Source of the DNA: Dehalococcoidales bacterium
Lineage (GTDB): Bacteria > Chloroflexota > Dehalococcoidia > Dehalococcoidales > UBA2162
Assembly: GCA_016932435.1 (NCBI GenBank)
Contig: JAFGCW010000001.1
Span: 1-22,051, forward strand
Direction: 5' to 3'
Length of the DNA stretch: 22,051 nucleotides
Below, one piece after another: positions 1-7,610 of the stretch (positions are counted from its first letter, which is position 1; each line of letters begins with the position of its first letter). The notes beneath the pieces were generated by a model. The model was not told the origin of the DNA, did not search any database, and saw only the letters and a list, made by a program, of their open reading frames with translations. The position numbers were made by a program, and so were the translations under genes.

Positions 1-671
1 ACATTCCCCTCTAAAGCTTCAGCAAGCTCAGGTATTTTCGACCTCATTCTTCCTCGTGCAAGTTCTGCAGTCTCCTTTGGATTCAGATTACCGGTGATCA
101 ATGCATCCATCATGGCTAATCCAGAAACTCCAAATATCTCGGTGGCTACTGAAGCAATCTTTATATTCGCGTCCTCCAAAGTTTTATGTATCCGATTCTT
201 TTCCGCCGCAACCTCTTGCGTAAGCTTCTTACGATAACGACACATTTCTCTAATTTCTCTGATCGGTTTGGATGGAATCAGGCTGGGCTTAAGCAATCCC
301 CAACGCAATAGTCGTGCTATCCATTGTGAATCGTTGATATCGGTCTTTCTTCCTGGTAACTGCTTCATGTGACGGGCATTGGCTAACAAAATGGTTACAC
401 TACCCTCCAGTATGTTGAACACCGGCTGCCAGAAGATTCCGGTACTCTCCATCGCAACATGCGTGCAACCATAACTGATTAACCAGTCGCGAAGCTCCTT
501 CAATCCTCGAGTGGTAGTCGTGAAATTTGAGAGTACTTCTTTCGGTGGTTCATCAATCGGACCAACTAACAAGCAGGCGGTTATTCTCCTCTTATGAACA
601 TCCAACCCGCAGCAGTATCCCAGCACAGCCTCCAGACCAACATAAGCTACTTCTCTTTCTTTTTTTGCCAT
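1..671 (-). CDS. IS110-family transposase (5' part, cut by window edge)
   Basis: This is the N-terminal ~223 codons of a transposase reading leftward off the window; no stop codon is reached. My translation starts MAKKEREVAYVGLEAV and contains GLDVHKRRITACLL, then AMESTGIFWQPV and GRKTDINDSQWIARLLRWG. These are the spaced signatures of the DEDD (RuvC-like) catalytic domain of IS110-family recombinases: the DVHK aspartate, the E of MESTG, and the K-TD-x-x-D-x-x-W block. The ATG lies at 669-671. The C-terminal Tnp_20-type domain with its serine would be beyond the edge. IS110 enzymes insert their circular element guided by a bridge RNA encoded in a non-coding end of the element. The frame is intact over the visible part, so the copy may be active. 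Family assignment is secure; subgroup (IS110 or IS1111) is not determined. Confidence 0.93.
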   Translation of the reverse strand, partial: MAKKEREVAYVGLEAVLGYCCGLDVHKRRITACLLVGPIDEPPKEVLSNFTTTTRGLKELRDWLISYGCTHVAMESTGIFWQPVFNILEGSVTILLANARHMKQLPGRKTDINDSQWIARLLRWGLLKPSLIPSKPIREIREMCRYRKKLTQEVAAEKNRIHKTLEDANIKIASVATEIFGVSGLAMMDALITGNLNPKETAELARGRMRSKIPELAEALEGN

Positions 672-850
672 GACTGACTCCTTTGACTTAATCAAAGGAT
701 AGAATGCCACGAATAAACTGGGCGGGGCAAAGGTTTTCACTCATGGGTTGTGAGTAGCCGTTCATGCATAGTTATGTCGGTAATCCCGGGGGATGGGATG
801 TTAAAATAATCGATAAAAATAATCAATGAGGAGGTCCCCCGGAATGACCT
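672..850 (-). ncRNA. Possible IS110 non-coding end / bridge-RNA region
   Basis: The 180 bases upstream of the transposase hold no ORF but several inverted repeats: an 8-bp stem at 679-686/692-699 (TCCTTTGA/TCAAAGGA), a 5-bp stem at 739-743/751-755 (ACTCA/TGAGT) and an 8-bp pair at 786-793/835-842 (CCGGGGGA/TCCCCCGG) enclosing 41 bases. In the IS110 group the bridge RNA is known to be encoded in the non-coding end upstream of the recombinase on the same strand, so position and structure fit. The RNA itself, its two guide loops and the exact element end are inferred, not shown. The element end probably lies between about 843 and 910, because the host promoter block begins at 911. Confidence 0.35.
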
Positions 851-910
851 TCGATTGTACTATTGTTAATAGTGCTTGTTGTGTTCATGAAATGAATAAG
901 TACCTATACG

Positions 911-957
911 ATGGATAATTCTTGACATCTGTTAGAACGAAGTATATAATCTCGCCA
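911..957 (+). promoter_or_regulatory. Consensus sigma-70-type promoter P1 (AOR unit)
   Basis: TTGACA at 922-927 and TATAAT at 945-950 are separated by exactly 17 bases, a perfect consensus. Transcription should begin near 957, just before the palindromic operator. The flank ATGGATA (911-917) and the sequence TCTTGACATC are shared with promoter P2 upstream of the solute-binding protein gene. The first gene downstream is the ferredoxin at 1789. Confidence 0.85.
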
Positions 958-962
958 TCTAT

Positions 963-984
963 ACGTATACGATATCGTATGCGT
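963..984. promoter_or_regulatory. 22-bp palindromic operator O1
   Basis: Two 11-base half sites, ACGTATACGAT and ATCGTATGCGT, form a palindrome with one mismatch. It starts 12 bases after the -10 box, so a bound protein would sit on the transcription start region, the typical position of a repressor. It differs by one base from O2 at 13871-13892, which has identical spacing to its own promoter. No regulator gene is visible in the window. Confidence 0.8.
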
Positions 985-1019
985 TTATTGCTGGTGATTT
1001 ATAGTGGATTAAAATGTGA

Positions 1020-1145
1020 TGGCTAGCCCTGTCGGGGGAAACCAGGGTGCTGAGCATTGGCAGCTGGCATCAGCTTAATTAACAACCATACCCCTCCCGT
1101 GTCCGGAGCCCTGGGGGTAATCGGGGATAGCGGCAGGGCTAGCCA
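1020..1145 (+). promoter_or_regulatory. Structured leader RNA 1, candidate riboswitch-like element
   Basis: A perfect 12-bp helix (1020-1031 with 1134-1145, containing GGCTAGCCCTG/CAGGGCTAGCC) closes the element. Inside are helix CCAGGG (1042-1047)/CCCTGG (1109-1114) and a hairpin GCTGA (1049-1053)/TCAGC (1070-1074), followed directly by TTAATTA (1075-1081). An alternative pairing TACCCC (1089-1094)/GGGGTA (1114-1119) competes with the second helix, which could provide switching. The same blocks in the same order occur in the leader of the solute-binding protein gene (13664-13791). The closing helix is followed by purine-rich AGGAGAGAAAGGAG. I do not recognise a known class. Confidence 0.6.
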
Positions 1146-1788
1146 GGAGAGAAAGGAGAAACCGATAGCCCATCCGGTATTAGTAGCTTTTTAAAGTTTC
1201 CGTACAGACATGCATGCACACTTAAATTTGTCACAGTATATGATCTATTCTGATAGTATTATCGCAGTTTCAAAATCCTCGTACCGGACAGTACGTATTA
1301 TCTTATCGGAGTCCGTTCTACACGCTGAATATGGGATACAAAGGCGGGTTTATTTTTTGGGCATTGGTGAGGAGTAGACCTGGTGCACAAGCTAACCGAA
1401 TGATGAAATTTGATGTAGTGGGGCAGAGTATATTTCTTGAGTTACCGGACGCGTAACAGTGCGTTATCAGCCAGTTATATTTGAAGTAAAAAAGAAATTA
1501 CGAAAAAAGGACTAAAACGAGAACTCAACGCCTGTGTAGTAACAAAATCCTCTGACCTGCTGTAGTATCATCAGCTCGGAGTCTATTTCTTTGTAAGGGG
1601 TGGGTAATACTTATTTCAAGAAGAAGTAAGATATCTTTACTCAGGTAATGACTATCTCGAACCTGGATTTATTAAACAAATGGCGGATAGAAACCACCAA
1701 ATGGTATTCTTACTAAGGATAAATGTGGGTTTATTATCTTTTCTACGCTATATTAAATCGAAACAACACGGAAAAAGGGGGTAAGTGA
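1146..1788. other. Long non-coding stretch between leader RNA 1 and the ferredoxin gene
   Basis: About 640 bases without an ORF of appreciable length on either strand. I see no second good promoter and no clear terminator. One short inverted repeat, CGGAC/GTCCG, lies near 1286-1315. If P1 drives the ferredoxin-AOR unit, the 5' untranslated region would be about 830 nt. Alternatively the stretch holds an unrecognised promoter or a decayed gene. Confidence 0.5.
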
Positions 1789-2307
1789 GTGGAGCAAGAA
1801 GTCACCCAAAAAGAAAATGTCGAGAAGAGGATCAATTCGAACAGTAAAATAACCCTATCGGCTGAGCTTCAGCAGGCAATAGGGTATATTAAGCGTAATC
1901 TTGAAATCTGCTCTGGTTGCCGTACTTGTGAAGCTGTATGCTCATTGAGTCACGAAGGTGTAGTTAGCCCAAGGCTAGCTCGAACAGGAATAACGGATTA
2001 CATCTTGGAAGGCCGTCGGATTGAGGGTTATACCTGTCTGCAGTGCAGGGGACCGGAGTGTTTGTATGCGTGCCCGACAGGAGCCCTGTACATAAACGAG
2101 AAAACAGGTGCTCGGTGCATAGATTCAGAGAGATGTGTAGGTTGTAAGCTCTGCATGCAGGCATGTCCTAAATATCCTGATTCACCACCCATAATGTACG
2201 ATCCTGAAAGAAACATCTGCGTAAAGTGCGACCTTTGCGGCGGAAATCCGCTATGCGTGAAGTTCTGCCCTGAGGGTGCTCTAAGCTTTGTAAAGAGGGA
2301 GATATAA
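1789..2307 (+). CDS. Four-cluster 4Fe-4S ferredoxin, electron-transfer subunit for AOR-family enzyme
   Basis: This 172-residue soluble polyferredoxin has four cysteine groups: C41/44/47/51, C83/86/91/95, C116/119/122/126 and C144/147/(150)/156/160. The pattern resembles DmsB/HycB-type subunits carrying four [4Fe-4S] clusters; the second (CLQCRGPECLYACP) and fourth groups have the spacing typical of that family. Residues 1-36 are a polar N-terminal extension. The start is GTG at 1789, preceded by AAAAAGGGGG. The stop is followed after 3 bases by the AOR gene, so the two are almost certainly co-transcribed and the protein is the likely redox partner. Class II benzoyl-CoA reductases pair BamB with a ferredoxin BamC in the same way; whether this is that enzyme is not established. 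No Tat or Sec signal is seen, so the complex is probably cytoplasmic. Confidence 0.88.
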   Translation: MEQEVTQKENVEKRINSNSKITLSAELQQAIGYIKRNLEICSGCRTCEAVCSLSHEGVVSPRLARTGITDYILEGRRIEGYTCLQCRGPECLYACPTGALYINEKTGARCIDSERCVGCKLCMQACPKYPDSPPIMYDPERNICVKCDLCGGNPLCVKFCPEGALSFVKREI

Positions 2308-2310
2308 GAA

Positions 2311-4308
2311 ATGGATGAACTAAAATACGGCTGGATTGGGAAAATCCTTAAGGTTGACTTAACCGACAGAACTATCACTACACTACCAACATCCGATTAT
2401 GCTCCGGATTTAATCGGCGGCAGGGGCATAGGAGCCATGCTTTACTGGGAAGAAGTTCCGCCGGAGTGTAAAGCCTTTGACCCGGAAAATGCCCTCATTT
2501 TTATGACCGGACCGGCTACGGGAACGTTAGCCCCATCAGCCGGCAGGTTCTGCGTAAGTTTTAAAACACCGGTACCGGTGAAGGAATTTTATTGTATGAG
2601 CCTCCCGAGCGGGCATTGGGGTCCAGAGTTAAAATTCGCCGGATATGATGGTATCGTCGTGAAGGGAAAAGCATCCGAACCTGTCTACCTGTATATTAAT
2701 GACGGACAGGTAGAGATTCGCAGCGCACGATACCTCTGGGGGATGACTTTGACCAATCTAATGTTGCAGCTTTATAAACAGCACGGTCCGAAAACCAGAA
2801 TACTGGGAATCGGCCCGGCTGGAGAGAACCTCTGCAGGGAAGCTGTTATTATATCCGATCACGAGCACGCTACAGGACTGGGTGGCGCTGGTGCTGTTAT
2901 GGGATCTAAAAACCTGAAAGCCATAGCAGTTAACGGAACAGGAGCTGTAAAGGTTGCCAGACCCCAGGAACTAATAGATTTATGGTGGTATTTCTCCCGG
3001 CTGGTGACCCGTAAACCGGGCGAGGAAGAGTACCCAAGCACGCACAGGTCATTATCCGACGGCTTATACCATGGCGCGCATATGCGTTTTTCGCCCGGAC
3101 ACCCGGAACGGCCTCAGGATGATGAAACATACTTTAAAAACATGGGCCTGGATGACCCCATCTGTCTGATGACTGAGGCTGTTAATAATGGCACCTTAAA
3201 GTTGAAGTGGGGTGGATGTTACGGTTGTCCTGTGAATTGCGCGCTAACCTGGCAGTCCAGCGACATAGACATACCCAGCGGCTCAGGTCAATGCAACGAA
3301 TGGATGAGCTGGGCAACCTATGAGTGGCAGGGATACAGGAAAGTGTGCGGAATTCCCGCCCTTCAGTTCAGTTCTTATATGGATGATATGGGGCTGAGTG
3401 TAACCAATACTCTCGGATATCATTTCTTCTGGTTCTTCGAGCTTGTCAAACTTGGCATCTTTACCGAGGAGAACACAGGGGTACCACTCGATAAGCCCTG
3501 GACAGAAGAGTTCATCAGGGGGGTTCTGGAGAATTTCACCTATAGAAAAGGTATTTTCGACAAAGCTGCCGAGGGTCATGAAAGGTTTTTAAAGAGTTTA
3601 AGCGGACAGTATCCTGCCGTTAAACCAATCTATGAAAGAGTCGTAAACCACCCCGGATACCACGTGCACTGGGAGATACTCGGGGGTGGATTCAACATGC
3701 CGTCACCCAATTCGATAATTCATTCAATAGAACCAAGAACATGGGCATTTCGTCCGAGTCTCCTGGTTATGATGGGTGCCGGGGCTCCGCCCCGAAGAGA
3801 TGCCGAGAGGGGAGATGGGCCAAGAGTACCCCCTTCGTTGAAAGACAATATGGCTACCACTATCCTCCGCCATAACCTAGATTTAAACTCGGATTCCATA
3901 ACCTACTGCTCCTGGGCAGGCGTGCCTCCGGCTTCCTCCAAGTATACGCCTGACGGTTCAGGAGACCAGGCTGTCGGTGCAAAGGTATTTTCAGCCGTTA
4001 CCGGGATAAACATGAACCATGATGAGATGATGGAGGCAATGAATCCTGTAGCCAATATAGAACGATGTATTCATGTGAGAGAAGGGCGCAGGAAAGAAGA
4101 CGACTTATATAACGATGCCACATACGAGTCGCCAGGATGGGCGCACACTAGCAAGGAAGCATTCATCGAGGCTATGGAAGAGTACTACAAGTTGAGGGGC
4201 TGGGACCCGGCTACAGGGATACCGCGGAGGTCGACGCTGGAGAAACAGGGCTTAAAGAAAATCGCAGACGAGCTGGAGAATAAGTACGGGGTAGAATTAC
4301 CGGAATAA
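2311..4308 (+). CDS. Tungsten/molybdenum aldehyde ferredoxin oxidoreductase family protein (BamB-like)
   Basis: This 665-residue protein matches the AOR family over its full length. The N-terminal domain has GWIGKILKVDL, GGRGIGA and GPATGTLAPSAGR, then ELKFAGYDGIVVKGKA and GGAGAVMGSKNLKAIAV, blocks that bind the bis-pyranopterin metal cofactor. The [4Fe-4S] ligands are C303, C306 and C310 (CYGCPVNC), with C533 (ITYCSW) as likely fourth ligand. The C-terminus has EEYYKLRGWDPATGIPRRSTLEKQGL, typical of the family. VYLYINDGQVEIRSARYLWG is very like the corresponding stretch I remember in BamB, the active-site subunit of class II benzoyl-CoA reductase. The family reduces carboxylic acids or CoA-activated rings, or oxidises aldehydes. 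Substrate is unknown. It is paired with the ferredoxin immediately upstream. A 474-bp diverged copy of codons 221-378 lies at 20985-21458. Confidence 0.88.
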   Translation: MDELKYGWIGKILKVDLTDRTITTLPTSDYAPDLIGGRGIGAMLYWEEVPPECKAFDPENALIFMTGPATGTLAPSAGRFCVSFKTPVPVKEFYCMSLPSGHWGPELKFAGYDGIVVKGKASEPVYLYINDGQVEIRSARYLWGMTLTNLMLQLYKQHGPKTRILGIGPAGENLCREAVIISDHEHATGLGGAGAVMGSKNLKAIAVNGTGAVKVARPQELIDLWWYFSRLVTRKPGEEEYPSTHRSLSDGLYHGAHMRFSPGHPERPQDDETYFKNMGLDDPICLMTEAVNNGTLKLKWGGCYGCPVNCALTWQSSDIDIPSGSGQCNEWMSWATYEWQGYRKVCGIPALQFSSYMDDMGLSVTNTLGYHFFWFFELVKLGIFTEENTGVPLDKPWTEEFIRGVLENFTYRKGIFDKAAEGHERFLKSLSGQYPAVKPIYERVVNHPGYHVHWEILGGGFNMPSPNSIIHSIEPRTWAFRPSLLVMMGAGAPPRRDAERGDGPRVPPSLKDNMATTILRHNLDLNSDSITYCSWAGVPPASSKYTPDGSGDQAVGAKVFSAVTGINMNHDEMMEAMNPVANIERCIHVREGRRKEDDLYNDATYESPGWAHTSKEAFIEAMEEYYKLRGWDPATGIPRRSTLEKQGLKKIADELENKYGVELPE

Positions 4309-4549
4309 GTTAGAAAATAATGTTACCGCGCTATGATGTGCACGAAGAACATATACTTAACATAAAATAATATATTCAGGCTTTACTCTAAGCCGTAATT
4401 ATTTAAACTGAGGTCTGGCTCAGCTTGGGGGTGGTCAGAGGGTCAGATTGGTCCTGCTTGTTACCGGCAGACTTGAGGTGGGGACTGAAAATCCATTCTG
4501 AATTAACGTGTCCCCACCTTAACTGAGAAAATTGTACCGGTTTATGAAA
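4309..4549. repeat. Convergent intergenic region with 13-bp inverted repeat
   Basis: Between the convergent AOR and amidohydrolase genes, TTGAGGTGGGGAC (4473-4485) pairs with GTCCCCACCTTAA (4510-4522) with one G-U position, enclosing 24 bases. A weaker stem CTGAG/CTCAG lies at 4408-4412/4419-4423. The position suits a bidirectional transcription stop, but no U-run follows on either strand, so a canonical Rho-independent terminator is not supported. The repeat could also be a small transposon relic. Confidence 0.5.
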
Positions 4550-5782
4550 TTATAGCCCGCGGTCTATGCAGACATTGCCTTCCAGCATCACTATTTTAAT
4601 CTTGTCGACGTCCTGAAGTATCTTGACATCCGCCAGCGGGTCGCCATCTACAACGATGATATCGGCGAGTTTGCCTGCCTCTACCGTTCCGGTATTATCA
4701 CCGATAAAGCAGGCTTCGGCTCCGCGTTTGGTCGAGGCAACTATCGCTTCCATCGGGGTGAAGTTGCAGTACTTGTTCAGCAGTTCGATTTCCAGCGCGC
4801 ATTCTCCTGCGTCACCGAAGCTGTCTGTGCCGGCTGCCACAACGGCTCCCATATCGTGCATCATAGTGTATGATTCGACTGAGCGGTCCCACTCTTCCTC
4901 TATCATTGCCGCAGCTCCGGGAGGTCTTGCATCGAGCATCACCCTGAGATAAGCGAGCGTCGATGTGAAAATAGTACCGTGCTCCTTTCCCAGTGTTACG
5001 ATTTCCTCATCCGATCTGCTGCCGTGGTCTATGGTCTTTATACCGGCAAGTACGCAATCCTTTGAACTGACACGGTTCTGAGAATGTACGCTGACATACT
5101 TGCCGACCTTGCCGGCAGTTTTTACTATAGTCTCCAGCTCTTCCAAGGTGAAGACGACACCGGCAAGAGTAGTGGCGCCGGGGTGGAAGAAATTAAGGCT
5201 TGCAAAGACCTTGATAAAGTCCGCGCCCAGGCGCATAGAGTAGCGAGTCGCTTTAATACACTCGTCCACGCCATCGCAAACGAGAGCTTCCGCCTCGTTA
5301 TTCACCCGCGCATCGCGAGACCCACCACCGGGCATACCATCGAGCGGACCACCTGTACGGGTCAATGCACAACAGGCAGCCACGATGCGAGGCAGCCCTG
5401 TCAGGACGCCCTCTCTAACCGCCTGCTTCAAGAACGGGGCGTTTCTCCCGGCGCAGTCCTTCACTGTCGTAATTCCCGATGCCAAGCAGTTCTGGGCATC
5501 TTTCGCCGATTGGAACATAGAGACTTCCCTGGGACGGTACGGGGATGGTCCCGTTGGGTTACTGCCTCCCGCCAGGTGCAGGTGTGCATTTATCAGACCC
5601 GGCATTACCGTTTTCCCGGCGATATCAAGGACTGTCGCACTCCTGGGTACATTTAGCCCCTTTCCCACTTCCTTGATTGTTGATCCCTCAATAATGACCG
5701 TCGCGTTTTCAACAGGGTCGGCGCCGGTACCATCGATCAATCTGCCACCGGTTATCGCCATGATTTTCTTTTCTTCAGACAT
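4550..5782 (-). CDS. Amidohydrolase family protein (imidazolonepropionase/prolidase-like)
   Basis: This 410-residue metal-dependent hydrolase of the amidohydrolase superfamily starts at ATG 5782 (MSEEKKIMAITGGRLIDG), which has AAAGGAG 7 bases upstream. A longer frame from 5824 exists but lacks a ribosome site. The N-terminal beta-sandwich is followed by the metal-binding H67-x-H69 (NAHLHLAGG), a probable bridging lysine K191 (DFIKVFAS), H233 (SVHSQN), H253 (IDHGS) and D320 (AGTDSFGD). All are in the order and spacing of cytosolic Xaa-Pro/imidazolone-type enzymes, which hydrolyse C-N bonds in amides or cyclic amides. The C-terminus returns to the sandwich (GKLADIIVVDGDPL). It is the last gene of a leftward cluster, 61 bases after a UGSC-like paralog, so it probably serves the same pathway. 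Exact substrate cannot be assigned. Confidence 0.88.
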   Translation of the reverse strand: MSEEKKIMAITGGRLIDGTGADPVENATVIIEGSTIKEVGKGLNVPRSATVLDIAGKTVMPGLINAHLHLAGGSNPTGPSPYRPREVSMFQSAKDAQNCLASGITTVKDCAGRNAPFLKQAVREGVLTGLPRIVAACCALTRTGGPLDGMPGGGSRDARVNNEAEALVCDGVDECIKATRYSMRLGADFIKVFASLNFFHPGATTLAGVVFTLEELETIVKTAGKVGKYVSVHSQNRVSSKDCVLAGIKTIDHGSRSDEEIVTLGKEHGTIFTSTLAYLRVMLDARPPGAAAMIEEEWDRSVESYTMMHDMGAVVAAGTDSFGDAGECALEIELLNKYCNFTPMEAIVASTKRGAEACFIGDNTGTVEAGKLADIIVVDGDPLADVKILQDVDKIKIVMLEGNVCIDRGL

Positions 5783-5843
5783 GATTCTCTCCTTTCTTCG
5801 TTTTCGACACCCACCTACCGCCAAAACGAAGTCGTGAAGTATT

Positions 5844-7571
5844 TTAGCGGCCTGATTTGGTCAAGGTAGCTCCTTTTATCTGCTTCATCTGATGAGCCGT
5901 ATGGAAGTATCTCATCCCGAAAGAATACCCCGGTACACTGCCGGCTACGACGAGATGAATGTCATTGGGATTTACCATGGGAACCATACCGCCCGGCTTT
6001 AAGGCTTCTTCAATCCGGGGTACGAAGTCTTTAGCGGCGGCGCGTTCGTAGTAATACAGACCGCCCGGTACGATATCTATGCTTTGCTGGATACGCTGCA
6101 TTTCGCCGTTAGTGAGTTTCTCATACGGTACTTTCGTGTTTTCGTAAATATAGTTCCGCAGGCTATCTTTCGTATCGAATCCATTCCGTTTCAATACGAT
6201 GGCGAGCTCCGGACAAATCACCATTACGTGTTTCGACATACCCATGCGGCTGCTGTTTACGTCTTTAACCATGTTGTCGAGGGCATACTGAACGCTCCAG
6301 GGTCCTACCGTTCCACCGGCATAGAGGGTCATACCCGCGACCGTGGAAAGCGTTACGTAACTGTCTTCCTTTTTATACCCCAGGCCTTCGTTAAATGATT
6401 CCCAGGGACTCTCGTCCAGGTTTTCAGCGAACGTATAAAAGGTGTGGGAAGAAGCCCGGCCTACCAGGGCCATATCGATTTCACCCGGCCGGGTGTAACC
6501 CAGGTTGATGACGCACAGCTCTACGGCACGCCCGATGGTATTATTGGCCTGATGGCAATGGGCTAGCAACCCTACACCGCTGTTCATTTTTATTTCTTTA
6601 CCGATGGGTCCGCTTACCATTATCATCAGATTGAACGAACCTTCCGAGCTCAACATGTGAGAGAAAGGAGTTATCGAGTAATCGGGTAACGCGTACGTGG
6701 TGTCGGTGAGAGCTTCTATAGCGGCAATAATCACCGGCAGGTATTCAGGTTTGGCACCCGCCATTACTGCGTTAATAGCTACCTTTTCTATGGTAGCGGC
6801 GCCTTTCCGGAACGGTACCAGTCCTACTACTTCGTCGGGAGCGCGGCTGGTACCCGTCAGCATTTCCTTGACGGCCTCTTCGGTGGGAGGTATCAGGGGC
6901 AGGCCGTCGCCCCATTTATTATCGAGATAGAGCTGGTTGAACTTTTCAACGGTATCTTCATAGCTCTCACCCGTAACCTCGACGAACGAACGGGCTTCCT
7001 GTTCTTTTTCCGCTACCGGATTTTTCTCTTCCTCGGTCAGAGGTCTTGTCAGCGCATCGATAATATCGTCCAGATAAGCTTCCGCGACAGGCATTACCTC
7101 TTCCACGCTGGACCGGTTCGGGAAATATTCGATGTCAGGTATTCTGACGATACGAATCGGGGGCATACCGTGTTCGTTTGCCGATATTTTAACGTTCCAC
7201 AGAGCAACGTCCGCCAGAACAAAAACGCCGGGCTTTCCGCGCTTTTCCATAGCTATTACCTGGGTAGCCCATATCCATCCCGCTGCTCCGGAGTCTCCGA
7301 CAGCTTCGATGAACATATCTACTTCTTCCTTAGCCTGTTCGATTTCAGGGACATCATTCCAGCCAAGCTGTATTGTCTTTGCCGTGGGAAACCTCTTGTT
7401 CAGAAGCTGTTCGACCGCTTTACAGAATTTGTCTCCGCCTGCCTTGCCGTCCCAGAAGACTCCTATGGTCTTTCCTTCGAGGGTATCTACCCTGGGGGCT
7501 AATCCGGCGGGTTCTTTAATCTTAAAAACTCCCTGAGGATTAAAACATTTTAGTGAAACTGATTCTTTCAT
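5844..7571 (-). CDS. UGSC-like two-domain protein, paralog 1
   Basis: A 575-residue protein. The chosen start, ATG 7571 (MKESVSLKCFNPQG), matches its paralogs and has a GGAGG site just upstream; an ATG at 7589 would add a non-homologous MMEGIT. Residues ~25-185 resemble the UGSC (seleno)protein domain: APRVDTLEGKTIGVFWDGKAGG, then VGDSGAAGWIWA at 91-102 where the redox UGSC motif would be. Here U/C is replaced by S93-free DSGAAG (S94, A96, A97), so a thiol/selenol mechanism is unlikely. Residues ~210-575 form a second domain with WGDGLPLIPPTEEAV, INAVMAGAKPEYLPVI, AHCHQANNTIGRA and a C-terminal KGATLTKSGR; I have no function for it. Close relatives lie at 7611-9377 and 15145-16917, a diverged one at 9502-11259. 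No signal peptide is seen. Role unknown. Confidence 0.75.
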   Translation of the reverse strand: MKESVSLKCFNPQGVFKIKEPAGLAPRVDTLEGKTIGVFWDGKAGGDKFCKAVEQLLNKRFPTAKTIQLGWNDVPEIEQAKEEVDMFIEAVGDSGAAGWIWATQVIAMEKRGKPGVFVLADVALWNVKISANEHGMPPIRIVRIPDIEYFPNRSSVEEVMPVAEAYLDDIIDALTRPLTEEEKNPVAEKEQEARSFVEVTGESYEDTVEKFNQLYLDNKWGDGLPLIPPTEEAVKEMLTGTSRAPDEVVGLVPFRKGAATIEKVAINAVMAGAKPEYLPVIIAAIEALTDTTYALPDYSITPFSHMLSSEGSFNLMIMVSGPIGKEIKMNSGVGLLAHCHQANNTIGRAVELCVINLGYTRPGEIDMALVGRASSHTFYTFAENLDESPWESFNEGLGYKKEDSYVTLSTVAGMTLYAGGTVGPWSVQYALDNMVKDVNSSRMGMSKHVMVICPELAIVLKRNGFDTKDSLRNYIYENTKVPYEKLTNGEMQRIQQSIDIVPGGLYYYERAAAKDFVPRIEEALKPGGMVPMVNPNDIHLVVAGSVPGYSFGMRYFHTAHQMKQIKGATLTKSGR

Positions 7572-7610
7572 CGTTATTCCCTCCATCACGAGCTACGAGA
7601 GCTCTTAATA

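Noticed and set aside
1020..1145. Leader RNA 1 as a ydaO-type (c-di-AMP), cobalamin, molybdenum-cofactor or T-box element
   Set aside because: The CGGGGGAAACC stretch recalls ydaO and the AOR context suggests a Moco or Tuco switch. However, the other required conserved blocks, their order, and the T-box sequence are missing.
1020..1145. Leader RNA 1 as the IS110 bridge RNA
   Set aside because: It is on the opposite strand to the transposase, lies downstream of a host-type promoter, and has a homolog at 13664-13791 where no IS110 is present.
5084..5837. Long plus-strand open frames opposite the amidohydrolase
   Set aside because: They lack ribosome sites and family motifs and lie antisense to a gene with complete catalytic residues.
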